From contig SJOL01007527.1 in the NCBI GenBank assembly GCA_004794785.1, positions 8,416 to 72,415 on the forward strand: 64,000 nt of DNA. The letters are read 5' to 3'. The notes under the pieces were generated by a model. That model was not told the DNA's origin, ran no database searches, and saw only the letters and a program-made list of their open reading frames with translations. This DNA is from Opisthorchis felineus. Its lineage: Eukaryota > Platyhelminthes > Trematoda > Opisthorchiida > Opisthorchiidae. The translations under genes and the position numbers were made by a program. This document shows, in pieces, positions 1 through 12,724 of the stretch (the first letter of the stretch is position 1; each line of letters begins with the position of its first letter).

Positions 1-30
1 AGAGAGAGAGAGAGAGAGAGAGAGAAAGAG
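1..30. repeat. (AG)n microsatellite
   Basis: Twelve perfect AG units followed by a purine-rich run at the very left edge. It is a simple sequence repeat and probably continues outside the window. Confidence 0.95.
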
Positions 31-1204
31 GCGACAAGAGTACCCAAACAAAGCCTTCAGCTCAGAAGTCTAACCGCAAGATAACGATAGATGGCGTTCG
101 ACCGAAAGTTGTCACTCCGTTGTGGTGGTCGGGCTTCAGTACTGCAGTGATCCAGCGGGCTCCACTGGCTGAAACTAAGTTCCTGAAGATTCAACCAAGC
201 CAGGGAGTCTAGCAGAGAGCAACCCGACGAAGAAAAACAAGTCCCTGTATTACCAGAAATCGCACTAAGTGGAGATGTAAATTCGTACTGTCCTCAGCGA
301 TAGGGGTGTGGAGGCAGTAAGGCGAACAACATGTCCATATTTATCTAAGCAGCGATGTTACCTTCCCCCAAGGAAGGATGGGTTAGAAAAGATCGGCCCT
401 AAGAACCTCACACTCCGATCGCTCAACGGTACACCACGACCATCCGTACATCATTCAATACGGCTTAACCGCTTTTAAAACCAGAGTCCGATGCTGCTCA
501 AGTGAAACCTGCTGAGTGCAGCTGTATTTGACAATTATGCCTTACACGCTGTGCCCTCGGGCGAGGCAAGCCCCCTGTAGCCAAGTGAGTCTTTGGTTCC
601 GGAAAGGATCCCCCGAATAACCCCGAACCACTGCCTCGCGGTTCAAACTTTTGAGTTAGAGGCTCAAGGTGGGGTACGTCAACCAAATCCTTTCCTTCGG
701 CCTGGGCAACCAGGAATTATAATTCGTCTTTGCAGCTCTTCCTTCACCGGCCCTCATCTACAATCCTCCCCACCCATGGAATGATTCGCAGGGGTCAGCC
801 CACTTGTCAGTCCCGTAACCATTGTTCCGTGTCAAAATAATCTCTCACGAAACTTCAAAGATTTGATCCACGTTGTAGCCTTCAGTTTTCGTACTCTGCC
901 AAATTGGACAGCAGACATCTCTTCCCGAAACCTTGCTTGCCCTATATGTCAATGTATGTCGTGACCCTGAACCACGCACACAAGACCCCAGTTCGGTCAT
1001 ACATCTCAAACCGCCCAGTACCAACCCAGATATCTCGCACTTTCATAATCATCATGGACAGAATGACTTTACTCACACTTTACAGCTTTACAGCGCACTC
1101 TACTCTTTGGGTGCCCGGTGGTCATCATCACCAACAGCATGACACCAATGTTCAACACCGACGCTTTGCTGTCGTCTGGTGATCGTGAGGCAATGGTAAC
1201 CACT
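31..1204. other. Unassigned intergenic sequence
   Basis: No coding exon, RNA gene or repeat family is recognisable here. The open frames are all under about 100 codons, overlap each other on both strands and resemble no protein family I know. Decayed repeat is the likeliest content. Confidence 0.4.
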
Positions 1205-1432
1205 GAATGGGAGTTGGGCTCAGCCCCATGCTGAATAATAACAAAAATAATCTTCCATCTGTAACACCCTTCTGGTGCCTAGCTACCATGCAACCCGAAG
1301 GAAGCATGAGGTCTGGGATACTGCCAGGTTGTCCAAGGCAAGACAGGAGCAATCGAAATGCAGAGGTTGGGTTCGAACCACGGACCTTCCGGTCAGTAAA
1401 TTCGCACTTTAACCCAGAGCCACCTCAAGCTG
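1205..1432 (-). mobile_element. tRNA-derived SINE, diverged copy
   Basis: Read on the minus strand, the unit begins near 1432 with a decayed A box, carries a clear B box (GTGGTTCGAACCC, around 1370-1383) and continues into a body shared with the copy at 38813-39003. The shared body includes a stretch around a CAACCTGGCAGTATCCCAG-like block, a CTTCCTTCGGGTNGCATGG-like block and a GGTGTTACAG block near the 3' end. It ends in an A/T-rich tail near 1240. Two copies sharing head, body and tail order support a SINE rather than a tRNA gene. The A box here is mutated, so this copy is probably silent. Confidence 0.75.
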
Positions 1433-1989
1433 AATGCGCCGTTATGTACTGGATTCAAGTAAACAGTTGTCTGTTAAGTTAACCGATTTAATCAAGATCA
1501 ATGCATATTGACGTGTTTGTTCGTTACATCAGCGTGTGCTCCAACATACAGTGGCTCTATGTTTGAGAAAGACAGCTTTCATCGAGATTGCTCACGGTTA
1601 CTCCGGTCCATGAGACGTATAGATATCGTAGCTCTGGCAAGTGATATGAGTGCTTAGGTTGACCGACTAAGTCCATTTAGGTGGTCTATTCGGAGTTGGC
1701 GCTCAGCGCACAGATAAAGAGGAACAAACTCATTAATTGTGCGCTGAACATCATGTTTCCAGCCAGTACAAATTTTTAACAGAAGCGCCAACACAATGTG
1801 ACCCAGAGGCCAAATAAAAACCAGCCATGGACTCCGTTGGGCCAGGTGAGAATCAGTTACCGGAGGAGCGCTTCGATACAAAACTGTCGTTCACTTTAAA
1901 AGACTTCCAACACGGCACTGTGCTGGCAGGCGGATCCGTTTGCTTTCGCTCAGGAACACGTCAGTTGACGCAAAGCCATTCAGTTCATC
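1433..1989. other. Unassigned; possibly upstream part of the RTE-like fragment
   Basis: No clear protein match. The last ~150 bases may be decayed reverse-transcriptase sequence leading into the recognisable motif downstream, but I cannot show it. Confidence 0.3.
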
Positions 1990-2640
1990 ATCTGCAAAGC
2001 GTCTCCGTAGCTCAACAACAATGGATAGAGTCAGTCCCAAACCTCATGCTTTCAGACGAGCTAATCGACGTGGTAGATAAATTTGTTTACCTGGGCAGTT
2101 GTATAAGTTCCGGTGGACTGGCTGGGCAGAGTTTATACTGCAGCAGTGCCATCCATACTGCTTTATGAATCACGAACGTGGCCTCTATGCACAGAGTGTT
2201 TGATAATTAGTGCTTCCGAAACATTGGCCGAGTCTGGGAGGAAGACCTGAGTGGTAGTGCTGAGGCACGCTGGATGGTTGTATGAAGAAGGAACTCTCCC
2301 ACGATGGATAAATTGCTCACGCTTCATAGGTTACGCCGGTTAGGACATGTACTCCGCAAACCGTAAGAACGTCTGCCTCACAGAGCTCTTTTTGCCCAGC
2401 CCTGTGCCGAGTGGAAGCGACTAAGAGGTGGACAGTACATGAACAGTACATGAAATGTGAAAACACTAAGAAGTAAACTTATTCGGGTAGACAACTATCG
2501 CCTCCCTAGATGGGGACTCCGGGACTCGATTCACCAATGGTTAATGACACTGCCAGTGGTGGCTCGACCACGGAGTCAGCAGGGCTTGTGCATCGAAGCT
2601 ACCGCTGCTCAGTTTTCAAACTAAGTAAACATACCATCGC
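1990..2640 (+). pseudogene. RTE-like non-LTR retrotransposon, 3' end of RT ORF, decayed
   Basis: The plus strand encodes, near 2066-2111, the motif VVDKFVYLGSCISSGG, the reverse-transcriptase region after the catalytic core in RTE-type LINEs. After a gap, frames broken by stops and shifts read CFRNIGRVWEE, then LLTLHRLRRLGHVLRKP, RLPHRALFAQP, EWKRLRGGQ and finally RLPRWGLRDSIHQW, which is the standard C-terminal order of these proteins. The segment between the YLGS motif and the WEE motif is shorter than usual, so an internal deletion is likely. There is no intact ORF and no target-site duplication that I could place. The family call is from remembered motifs and is firm at the level of non-LTR RT, less so for the clade. 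Confidence 0.85.
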
Positions 2641-5600
2641 TTCCAAAGTTTGGCTGTATTTCCCAGGCTCTTCTATTTTCCGGTGATCGAAACTGTAGCA
2701 GGTGGGACCAACGTACACTTGATACATGGTTTAAATGAGCTTGAACTCAGGAAACTTGACTCTCCGGATGATCGGTTCATTCGTGTTTTAAATTTCGGGT
2801 AGGTTTATGGGCAGTAGCATCCTAAATTAGAGGAGCTTCTCGATATATTGCCATTCGCGGCAGTCGTGCTGTCAGTCTGAGGCGGCATCAGAATCGTTGG
2901 GTCCAGGTACGCCATAAACGCTTTAATATACCTGAGAAGCATGGTCGTGAGCCGCTTAGTGTGCCGACTCGAGGTTCTTTAGTCACACATGTTTGGGTAA
3001 GTGCTTTTGGAGGTCGTCTCATGGAGGAGTATCACCAGGAGAGAGGCTTCTACAGAGTTGTCACTACAACCTGAGTTCATATTCATGTAATTAAGTCTTC
3101 TGGTGAGACTCGTGATGGTCACCTGTCTGGCTGCTACCATGTTCGGCCTCTTCGGCTTTACGTGCTGCCCATGATGGCTTAGATGGTGCTATGAACGTCC
3201 TATGGTTCCACGACGTTGAAGTGAATAACGCTGGGTCAAGGCACTTTGATAATCTCCCGCGGACTCGTATTTAGTGCTTTCGTTTACGAGGGACACCGAC
3301 TGTCTTTCCCATGGTGTGAGCTGTTCGGCCTTGGTAGAAAGGCCGAGAAGGCTAACTCACGATCAGCAGCAGCCATTGTGGCAATAGTTGCAGGGTTCAG
3401 GGTGGTCGTGGACAGTAGACTCATTGTGGATTTTGATCTCTTGGATCAACTCCACGCTGGGGCTGACGGAGAAGATAGCTGCGCTGTCAATGGACGAGTA
3501 CACTTCAGCTTTGTCCGTCAGGCTTGTAGTTCCAACCGTAATTTTGTCTCGTCGTAACATCCATGTCAGGTCGAGGTTGAATATGCACTTTCGGGAATCA
3601 TTCGCGCTTGGTTTCGAGCAGGCTTGATTCTTGTATTAGTACCTTCGTAACAATAGGGTTAAATTTTCCGTTTTCACGACCCCCAACGGCATTCTGGGAC
3701 GTGTCCGTCTGGACTGCCAACGCTGAAGTCCGTTCTCGATGTCCATAACCCCCTGTGCGTATAATGCGTACATTCAACACTTACAAGATTAGGTTCCTTG
3801 AAGCATGTCAGCCTACACCATTCGGCAAATCAGCCTCTCCAGAGGTCCACTGATGAAGTAGACGTCCAAGAATAAGTTTGGAAGAGCGCATTGCTCTCGA
3901 TACTGATGTGGTTGGACAGTACAACCACACCAGTAGGCATAGACATCAAACTAAGAACCTATTTTGTTCGACTTACCCGGGACCTGTGTAATGTATAACC
4001 AAAAGCCCAGTAATAATCAAGAGAAGCAGACGCCCAGACCCATGGTCATCAGACTGCGCGCAGACATGATAGAACTGAAGCGCCTTAGTGTCTGCAAGAC
4101 ACTGGAGCCAGGATAAACCCTCAGACACCACAACTAAATGTATCTTTCAAAAAGCGCTATCGGAAACCTCGTTTTAATAATCAACTCACGACGCGCGCTT
4201 TATGAATGCTACCTTTTCCAGCGCAATACACTCATTTGCAAACAAATTTGGTTTTTGTTAGAGACTCTGCTGGAACCCAGCTGAATCTCTCGTTTATGAT
4301 GTTATCAGGCAACTTTTTTAATTTCCGTGCTTGCTGTGCGTTTGAATATACGCTGGGCACTTAAACCCACAGACTTCCTCATTTGGGCGCTTCGTCAGCG
4401 AAGGCATGTCACTCAAGTGGCGATTGATGCCAAAATGTGGCGAAATATTGTCAGGCAATGAAATAGTAAAAATGAACTGGTTATTACTGTCCGCATCATG
4501 TAAAAAGTCGATATAATAATTAAAGGCTTTTCATGAACTTCGTTTACTGAAATATTATGCTGACGAGGCTTTTTCAGCAAGCTACGTCACAGTTTAGACG
4601 CCATGGACCTTCCAAAGATGGTGAGTGGTGGCATCGTTGTCGTCCGTCAACTTCCGTTGGGAAGTTGTGCACACATACTGTAGGATGAGCCTTTTTTACA
4701 TCTCTTCACGTATGTCTAATAACAGAACTTTTTAGAGGAGATATCGTCTTGACTCGGCGTTCGGTGAAAGGTGCTCCGGCCTACAAAGGGGGGTTTCGGT
4801 TGACCTGGAGGAAACCGCCCAAATCTCCCCTATTATGTACTCATTGGTATCTTCACCATTTCAGGAGAAAACCACCAAGCGCACTCTATCTCCGGGCTGA
4901 AAGGTCTTATGATAAGCTATCCCGTCTAGTTTTCTTGAAGGGGCGGTGTTGTCCAGAAACTGAACACAGAAGAGGAGGTGAATGCACATTTCCTGCCATT
5001 GCAGATATCACTTGGAACCGACAATCCGGAATTTTTCAACTTGACTTGGAGGGGCCTGAACCTACTGGTCCAAGTAGGGGCATTCATGCAAAACTCGCCC
5101 CACACGAGGGCACAAACGTTAGTTCAGGGTTGGCTATCCGTGAATGGTTGCCACTTAGACGGTCATATTTTGCTATGCCATATCATGATGTTAGGGTACT
5201 CAGTCCATCAGGCACAGTGCACGCTAGTTATCCAGCTGCCTCGATGCGCACAGTACGTGATTGGCTTGGGGGTTTGAATCGGCTAACACTGTCACCGAGA
5301 TTATGTCTGCCATAAAAATCGAAAAAGCCTCAGATCTGTTTTAACTGTCTATCGTAAAACGCTGCACTTTCTCATAGTCCATGACTTAGTCAATCAGCTT
5401 GCTGTTATTCAGTATTTTGAAGTTCCTGTTTTACTGTAGTGTTACCCCAAATTGGTTCACCATATGAACTCGTTCTAGCTAGTTCCAGTGTAACTGGCAT
5501 TTCCTGGCTGGCGCTTCTCGGGGAATGCTTGGTAGGAACACATCCAAAGTCTTCAGGAATTTGAGAAACCACCGCTTGTGGGTGGGGTTGCAAGTTTTGT

Positions 5601-8139
5601 GCGCCTCACCACCAACGAGCAAATTTCCAACAACGGTCTGCTATCTGTGTTTTATCACTTCAGTCGATCCTGTAATAGACAGTTACACCAGAGGACAACC
5701 GGTCGTGTGCACGCTGGAGCTCACCCGACGGTGCAAACAAGGGGTGTACTCCGCGACGCTTGTCTATCAACATTTTTGGCCCTTATTTTGTAAGCACAAG
5801 TGTCGATCCCATGCAGGTTATGCTGGAACTTAAATGTAACCAGGCTTCCGCATGGCCTTCCACCTGTCCTCAAAAGAGGGGCCACTAATTCGAGTTTTTT
5901 GCAGATTTACGAAGAACCTAGTCTTCCTAAATCGTCGCCCTTCGAACGGACACCATTTGAGGTTCTTTCAGATCAAAAGACTGATCCGCATTGATATCAA
6001 CAGGGTGTTTTAATCTTTCAAAATAGTTGCGCCCGCAAGTGAGTAACCCGCAAAGGGTTACGTAAATGTGTTCAGTTCCTAACTGCAATCTAGACGCGTC
6101 CATAAAACAAAACAGGTGTGGAGATCCGCGGTGGTGCACTGAGTGGTTTCACGTGTAGCCACAGTGCTATTCAAGGTTTTGCTGCAGACTGTGTTTCGGC
6201 CTACGTGTTGCAGTGATTCTATGGACTATGCAGGAAGATTGAGAAGATTGCAGTGTCAGACCAATACCGGTTTTCTTGCTTCAAATAATTCCTCATTTTA
6301 ACCTGACCGGTGAAAGAGAATCGCGAAAACCCAAAGGAAGAGCTCAGCCTGTGCTCACCATAAATGTTGGGAACCTATGAATTTTTCGTGCTATATCTGC
6401 TTCACCAACCAACACACCCCTTACGCACAATGCTGTGGGCAGCGCCTAAGACGTTCCTTTGGTTTCTTTGTCTAAGTACTCAAAATCTCGGAAAACTGTG
6501 GGGATCTAGAAAAGGCGCACTTGAAAGGATATTACCGGCCTCCTCCGCCGATGAGAGGTCTAACAATTTTTCATACTATAGCATCTCGGTATGGCCGAGT
6601 GGTCGATGCAGTACATTGAACCGATGAATCGATATATTGATGCCGGAAGTTCTCTGGCGTGTCCGGAGAGGATGCGTGTTGGACTGTTCCTGCGGAGTGC
6701 CAAAATTTACTCGGGTGTATCTGTGAATTTGCTACGAATTGGTGAAGACATGCTTGGGTCGTAATGCAGAACGAGTGTTGCATACTTTCCAGGTTACACA
6801 CATTATATTCCCATGATATCACGGGTGTCAGTACGGTTGTCAGCCGTTTGGCCGCTTATAACACCATCCTGCAAACAACAGACAGAAGGTTTGGATACAC
6901 TAAGCATGGCGCTGATGTTTGTGTTTTAATTCATCCCAAAAAGTGCGAGCGATCATGAAATCATCATTTCCGAATGGTTCAGTAATAAGCCCTGCCTGAA
7001 AATAACGGTGACTTAAGTCACATGAGAATCTGCCGTGGAGGCACTGTGTTAAAATGACCTCGATTTTTAGCTCCTGCAAAGTAATCCCCCCATTGCATAA
7101 AATGGAAATATTTGAACTTCAGTAAGTGACGCCTTTTGTTTAATTAGTGAGCTTGAGGAAGCAAAGCACACGGGTAACCAGATTCCGCGGGTCGCTTACA
7201 TCTTTAATCCTCAGGCCCAATTGTGCAACAGCCTACTGCGTACGATGTCTGCTGCATCATTTAGGCATAATTATGGGTGCAGGCGAGTTGACCTCTCCAA
7301 GGGCCTTCAGCGGGAGACCGAGCTGCCCGGTTGCTGTGACCGTTCTTTAGTCATGGATGAATAACCCATGTCGCCGAGCACAAACTTTTCAGAAACGCGT
7401 TTTCATACTTTCCGGTCAAGAAATACGGGTTAGTAGGGCCTGAAAATATGGTTTTCCTAGGCAATGAAGCCGATAAATACTTTGGATAATTGCCTCAGGC
7501 GCTATACTTCTGAGTGCTTTCTCATAAAGAAACTGAGCGGATGTGAAATTACTTTGTTATGGGCACGAAAAAACAGGAGAATTCACGACACTAATGTTGC
7601 TTTCTTCCCTAGTGCATGCCGTTTCAAATTATAGATAATAAGGTCTTACCAAAAGATGATGTGTAGATAACCAAGTTCTGTGTTCTGCAATTAAAAACAA
7701 GTTAGTTTGCCCTAGATTTTAGCTCACATTTAGTAATTTTGTCTTACCATTTTAAAACTTCTGGTGCCGGACAGCAGCTAAAATCATATTGTACTTAACA
7801 TAGAGCGCGTTCTCCTGGACGGTTAAAATAGCAGTTAAGTTTATTTTCCAAATTTTATGGCGCATGCTAACTAAGGCAGAACCCGGTTGTACAATTTGAA
7901 GTTGCGGGGGATAGCACAATGGGATAAAGGCAAAACCAAGGGGGCATGCTTTTTACGTGATAAGTATTTGTAAATTTTTCAAAATACAAGGCCGTAACAA
8001 CGAGGCAGGAGGTACGAGTATTTCAGTGATAAAGCCGGTTGAGTTGAACTAAAAGTGAAACCCGCTGCTGATTGTGAGCGGTGGAGTAGAGCTAGTTGCC
8101 AAGGTAACGAAAGTCGTGAGCGAAAATTATGAGGTGCGG
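2641..8139. other. Long unassigned stretch
   Basis: About 5.5 kb with no recognisable exon, RNA gene or repeat. Two related-looking blocks near 3130-3175 and 3315-3360 (both around CTGTTCGGCC/GTTCGGCCTC...GGC) hint at decayed repeats. At 6586-6625 there is a TATGGCCGAGTGGTC string that resembles the A box of a Leu/Ser tRNA, but no matching B box follows. One 188-codon open frame is listed separately. Confidence 0.35.
4749..5315 (+). CDS. 188-codon open frame, function unknown, doubtful gene
   Basis: This is the longest open frame left of the LTR element. It is basic and arginine-rich at the start, has no signal peptide, no membrane segment and no motif I recognise. A second frame (4978-5277) is also open over the same bases. 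No upstream intron or promoter signal supports it. It could be a fragment of an unrecognised retroelement ORF, or chance: random 64-kb sequence at this composition produces frames of 140-190 codons occasionally. The start codon is simply the first ATG. Confidence 0.15.
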   Translation: MTRRSVKGAPAYKGGFRLTWRKPPKSPLLCTHWYLHHFRRKPPSALYLRAERSYDKLSRLVFLKGRCCPETEHRRGGECTFPAIADITWNRQSGIFQLDLEGPEPTGPSRGIHAKLAPHEGTNVSSGLAIREWLPLRRSYFAMPYHDVRVLSPSGTVHASYPAASMRTVRDWLGGLNRLTLSPRLCLP

Positions 8140-9760
8140 AAATTATTATTATTATCATTATTCGTGGTAGGAATAAGTGGCAATTTGCCCATCAGAAGTA
8201 TGGTGTAAATTTAAACTGGATAGACTCGCTGGCATTGTTGTTGGGTAGAAGTCATTTGGAAGGGGAGATAATGCTGATGCAAAGGACCAAATAAGCACTG
8301 TAAATAGAATCTTTGAAGTTGCGGAAGAGGCAAAATGCACTTAGTGCGGAATAACGCGGTAGTCAAGTCCGAGGTTAGTGTTCCGCGTTTAGACCATACT
8401 AGTTTAACAGTCGGTTTGGGCTAGGTAAACAGTCTCTTCATATCCGCCAATAGACGTTCATGGGGGCGAGAGGGATCAGTAGAGAGTATAAATAGAACAG
8501 TGTCGGATTCACCATCAGACTGAGTATAGCATTGCTTTGCAATCGTTGCAGTGATGTACTTCGACTTCTAAACAGTCCCATGATGGACGTCATGGTTGAG
8601 GTATGCAGACAAACGACGAGGTTTTCAATGGACAGCGAGATGTGGGTGAGTCAGTGGATCATCACAGGTAGTAGAAGGTCTAAGTAGGATCACAGGTCAT
8701 TCCGCCTTAGTTGGCAACATACGTAGAGGTAAAGCGTTTACCAAAAGGAATGGAAAACGACTACGCAAATCGTTCAGAGAAGGTGCTGCCGACGGTTGGG
8801 GCTTGGAAGAAGGAGGGAACGGGGCTATATCAGTGAAGCCTGTTGAGTGCGCGGAGGTATCAGATAACGTGGAGTTCATCAATGGAAAAAATCCAAAGTG
8901 GGATGACAGCCAGTCCCTAAATAAGCCCAACTTTGGGCAGGTTTGTGTTTAGTGACCTGGCAACAAAGGGCTGCCTGGGCTTGCCGATGCAGAGTAAGGA
9001 ACACATAATGGACTACTATAAGTGTGTTCCTGCTTGGCGAGCACGCAGCATACTCAGAGAGTGATGCTAAAGGACCATAATATTGGTCAAAGTGGCGCCT
9101 CCCGGATTGCAATGGGCGTCAGACAAGCAGAAGACGTAAGACCAGGGCAAGATTGGCTGAGTAATTCTGACAGGGTGGGAAGATGGCAGCTGTGGTAACA
9201 GTCAAGAAGGTTAGCCTTTGGGCTAGTTGATAGGGGCAATCATAAGGTGAGTTAGGCAGGTAGTATGGGTAGTTTTGCGCTCTGTTACGGAGTCCCTTCA
9301 GAGTGACTTCGTTGAGCGGAGCGACAGTTAACTTAAAGAAGGACTGCAGTCAGATAGGTAGTGATAGAGGTAAAACTTCTGAACTAATGGAAAAGTGCTA
9401 TGATTTAACTGAAAGCTGTCACGTGAACTGAAAGTTAGGGTAAGAATATGGGTCACTAGCAAATGAGTCAGTGCTGCCAGTTCCACGCAACGCGTAGCTA
9501 ATGGTGAAAAACTCAACGGGCGCAATTTGTCAATACTAGTTCTGGTGGACTTCTAAGGTCACTATATTTTATTTGTATGTGACCATTCTCGGGAACTGGA
9601 GGTACGAGCGTGCGTTGCGTTAGGCTGATGAAATGTACCATGTGTGGGGCAACCCCAACTAAGGCGAGGGCTGCATTAGCTCTGCACGTCAATGCAAGCC
9701 TGAGCCCCAAAATGTATTTTCATGTTGACCTATACATTATTTAAAACAGACGAAGAGACA
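8140..9760 (-). mobile_element. (TTA)n-family repeat, copy 1, 3'-truncated
   Basis: Collinear with the intact-looking copy at 24729-26637. Near 9700 the minus strand shows the shared 5' block GACGTGCAGAG...CTTAGTTGGG; at 8697-8890 it encodes MNSTLSDTS, the same ORF1-like start as MNTVLSDAS at 25448; and at 8158-8340 it encodes a serine-rich segment like 25975-26100. The 3' UTR and (TTA)n tail are missing. Stops break the frame. Confidence 0.7.
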
Positions 9761-10025
9761 GCTTTTTGCTTCTATTTTACAGGGTTGCTGAGTAAACAAC
9801 AAGACCGTGACAAGTCCGAACCAGCAGCTCTAGAATGAACACAAGTGGGCTTTTTGTAGAACGCCTGAAGGACAGGTTAGCTTCAGGACCGCCGACGATG
9901 GAAGAAGTACCAGCGCTACTAAAGGGTGGCGGGCGGACGATTGCGCCATGGTGCATCGCGACAGAGCGACTCCGTTTTCATAGCGTACACGGCTACCATA
10001 CGAGGTTTTCATCCCTTGTGCGTGC

Positions 10026-11900
10026 TAATAATAATACTAAGAATACTAATAATAATATTAATAATGTTTATTCCCAACTAGTGGCAGGATCATAAATTTG
10101 CAGTCAGAATAAGAGCATGACTGGTGGGGTTTGTGGGTACTGGGAATTCCGTGGAATAGGGACGGCGACATGAAGAGTGGGCATTATCCGGAGTAGACTT
10201 TGTCACGCCTTAGGCGGCATGGGTAGGGAACAAAAATTACAAGGGCTCTTTCTTTCTTATGGGGAACATATCAGATGAGACAAGGTACGATCAATAAGAT
10301 TTGAAAGTGACGGGCAAAAATAATACGAGGGAGGGCATAGCAAGAAGATTCCTGCCTGGTACGTGATAAAAATGATAAAAGAATAACTTCAATCAGCTGG
10401 AAAAGTGGAACCACAATAACGGATCAGGAGAGGCAGTAAAACTGGCACGATCTGACCGGCTGATTTGAACTAAAGCCTAAAACCGTTACTGAGGCATCGT
10501 AGCCTTGAGCTGCTGGGCGTATGGCCAGAGTCACGAAAAGCGTAAGTGGGGGAATATGCGGTACGGGTAAATGGTAGTAGGAAACTCAGAATCACCGTGT
10601 GCAGTGAAACTGGAGAGACTCACTATTGTTGCTGCTGGATCAGGGTCGTGTCTAAAAGTTCCTTGGGAGAAGGAGTTCACGAAAACGCACAAGAACTGCA
10701 CGGAAAATGACTGACTTGGTGAGGGGTACAAAGTAAAAGACACCGAGATGTTCATATCCGATGAAAAGTTCAGCAAATTGGAATGAACGCCTCCCGGTGG
10801 CCACTTTGGTTGTGGTTGTAGGTAAGGGAACGAGTGGGCGAGCGGGCGCAGTCAAAGTAAGGAGTGAACAGTTGCGGGTACGCTATCAAACTGAGTATGA
10901 CAGTATGACAGATCTGTAAGGTGTCAAGCCACTAAGTGGTCATGATGGCAGCTTTTGCGTTGACAAATTACTCCAGCCATCATGCACTTTATCCATTCGG
11001 GGAAAGCTGGGCAAATGGAAAAAGCCCACCCAGTTCAAACAAGCAAACAGCAAATAGCTGCCGGAACAGACAGTTCGCGGAGGAGGCAAATAAGTCGGCA
11101 GCTGCCATTGAGGCAATGGGAGTAGAATGTAGACGTTCAAAGCGTGCGCGCCATAGCCGGACAATAAAGGAGCCTTGGTGTGAACCACCATATTAAGCGG
11201 AGGCGAAACACGATATTATGTGTGTGACATAATGGGCAGTGGAGCCGAACAGGTATTTTATCAACTGCGCATCTTCAGACCGACTATTTTATGTGCGTGT
11301 GCTGTACGTGAACAGAGGATGTACTACGGCTCTCTGGTTACGTAATAGCCAAGCAATACACCAGCTATTAAACCAAGATGACACAGTTACCCAAGGATGG
11401 AACCCGGCTTGAAGGAGCGGGGCATGCGTCGTCTGAGCACGGAAGCCCAATGCCGAAGGTAAGGAACAACAACAAGGTTAGCGGTCCCAGAAAATAAAGG
11501 TAAGTTAGTTAATACTGACCAAGTACACATGGGAGGGAAGCTGTTCCATTTGTGTGTTACCACTTGAGGGTTTTCACTCATAAGTGCGTGCGCTAGGACC
11601 AAGTTATCGGCGGTAAGGGTGACAGCACAGCCTAGGAGGACTTGGGATCTCTTTTGAAAATGTGTTAAGCGTAGGCTCAGGGAGAAAAGTCGCTCGGATT
11701 CGTCAATAGAAAGGTAGGAGTCGGAAATCTTTCAGAGGCCGACGAGAGAGGATATAGTACGGATGTGTGAGAGTCTTGTTCCATAGTTTGGAATACTGGC
11801 GAAAGAAAATGGTTTGTGGAAAGACGGTTTGAAATGTCGACAGTGGGAGCAAAAATGCACAGCAGATGTTATAAAGAAGGTGGAAAGGAAACTGGGTGAG
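10026..11900 (-). mobile_element. (TTA)n-family repeat, copy 2
   Basis: The 3' end is well defined: an imperfect (AAT)n run at 10026-10062 on the plus strand, followed by GTTTATTCCCAACTAGTGG, which is the complement of the family's 3' terminus. Homology with copy 17381-18930 is visible at 10533-10785 (starting CACGAAAAGCGTAAG). The 5' limit is uncertain; 11900 is an estimate from the 1.9-kb length of other copies. No intact ORF. Confidence 0.6.
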
Positions 11901-12112
11901 TTTCAGCAATGCAAGCCCGTCAGCAGATCGGGCTGTGCACAGGGCCCAGGTTCAATCTATTGCACATCAACCATAAAGGATCCAGCCCATGTGACAAACT
12001 GCGAAGAAGATATGATAGCGTGGACGACGCCGAAAACAGGGACATGCGGTGCCCTCAACAGCTCCCATGAGTGGTCACATAAAAACAAAAAATAAATAAA
12101 TAGAATATAATG

Positions 12113-12530
12113 AAATTCCTAAGCCTTCACTACTAGCATTCAAAGCTAGTGCCTATGAACCTTTTCGCCATTCACCACTAGTTGATCGAAGCAGACAGCA
12201 GGGATTCAGGGATCGGTGACCTTTTCTTAAACATTCACTTTCCCTCCTAGATTATGGCACTGTTCATCCCAGATAGGGGCCACCAGTTAAACAAATATCG
12301 AGTGTCCCCGAAGTTCTGTTCCCATCAGCCCTTATGTGTCTTTTGCCCCTTATCACACGACCTCTCTGAACAAGGTCGTCCAACTGCTCGAACTTAAGCA
12401 CTGCTGGAGACTACCACAGCTACCTGTCTAACACACCCTGTAACTGTCTCTCAAATAGACCTATGGCTGTCATTATTGTTCGTCACCAGATCGGCCAACT
12501 CTACCACCTACCAAAAATGTTTCAGGCAAC
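12113..12530 (+). mobile_element. (TTA)n-family repeat, partial copy 3
   Basis: This stretch aligns by eye with 13107-13500: CCTAAGCC/CCTAACCC start, GCAGACAGCAG/GCTGATAGCAG, the GGTGACC...CATTCACTTTC.CTCCTAGATTATGG block, and the CGCACGAC-like end. It is a second, truncated copy lying directly upstream of the next one. Confidence 0.65.
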
Positions 12531-12724
12531 TAATATTTCGTTTTTGACTTAGCCTGCTGGCTGACAAACGACCGGAGAAAAACACGGTATTCACCTTCAT
12601 CACAAATATCAGCATATTGCTTTGCTATTTGCGCGAAAATCATTGTCACTCCACAAAAGAACACACTGGATTGTTTTACGCCCCTTGTATTATGTAAGCA
12701 GTATATTGGCGAGATTACCCATTC

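Noticed and set aside
1654..1881. Minus-strand 75-codon protein
   Set aside because: Overlaps the approach to the RTE-like fragment, lacks any motif and has no conserved counterpart.
6586..6660. tRNA-Leu/Ser gene starting GGTATGGCCGAGTGGTC
   Set aside because: No B box (GGTTCGANTCC) at the right distance and no acceptor-stem partner.
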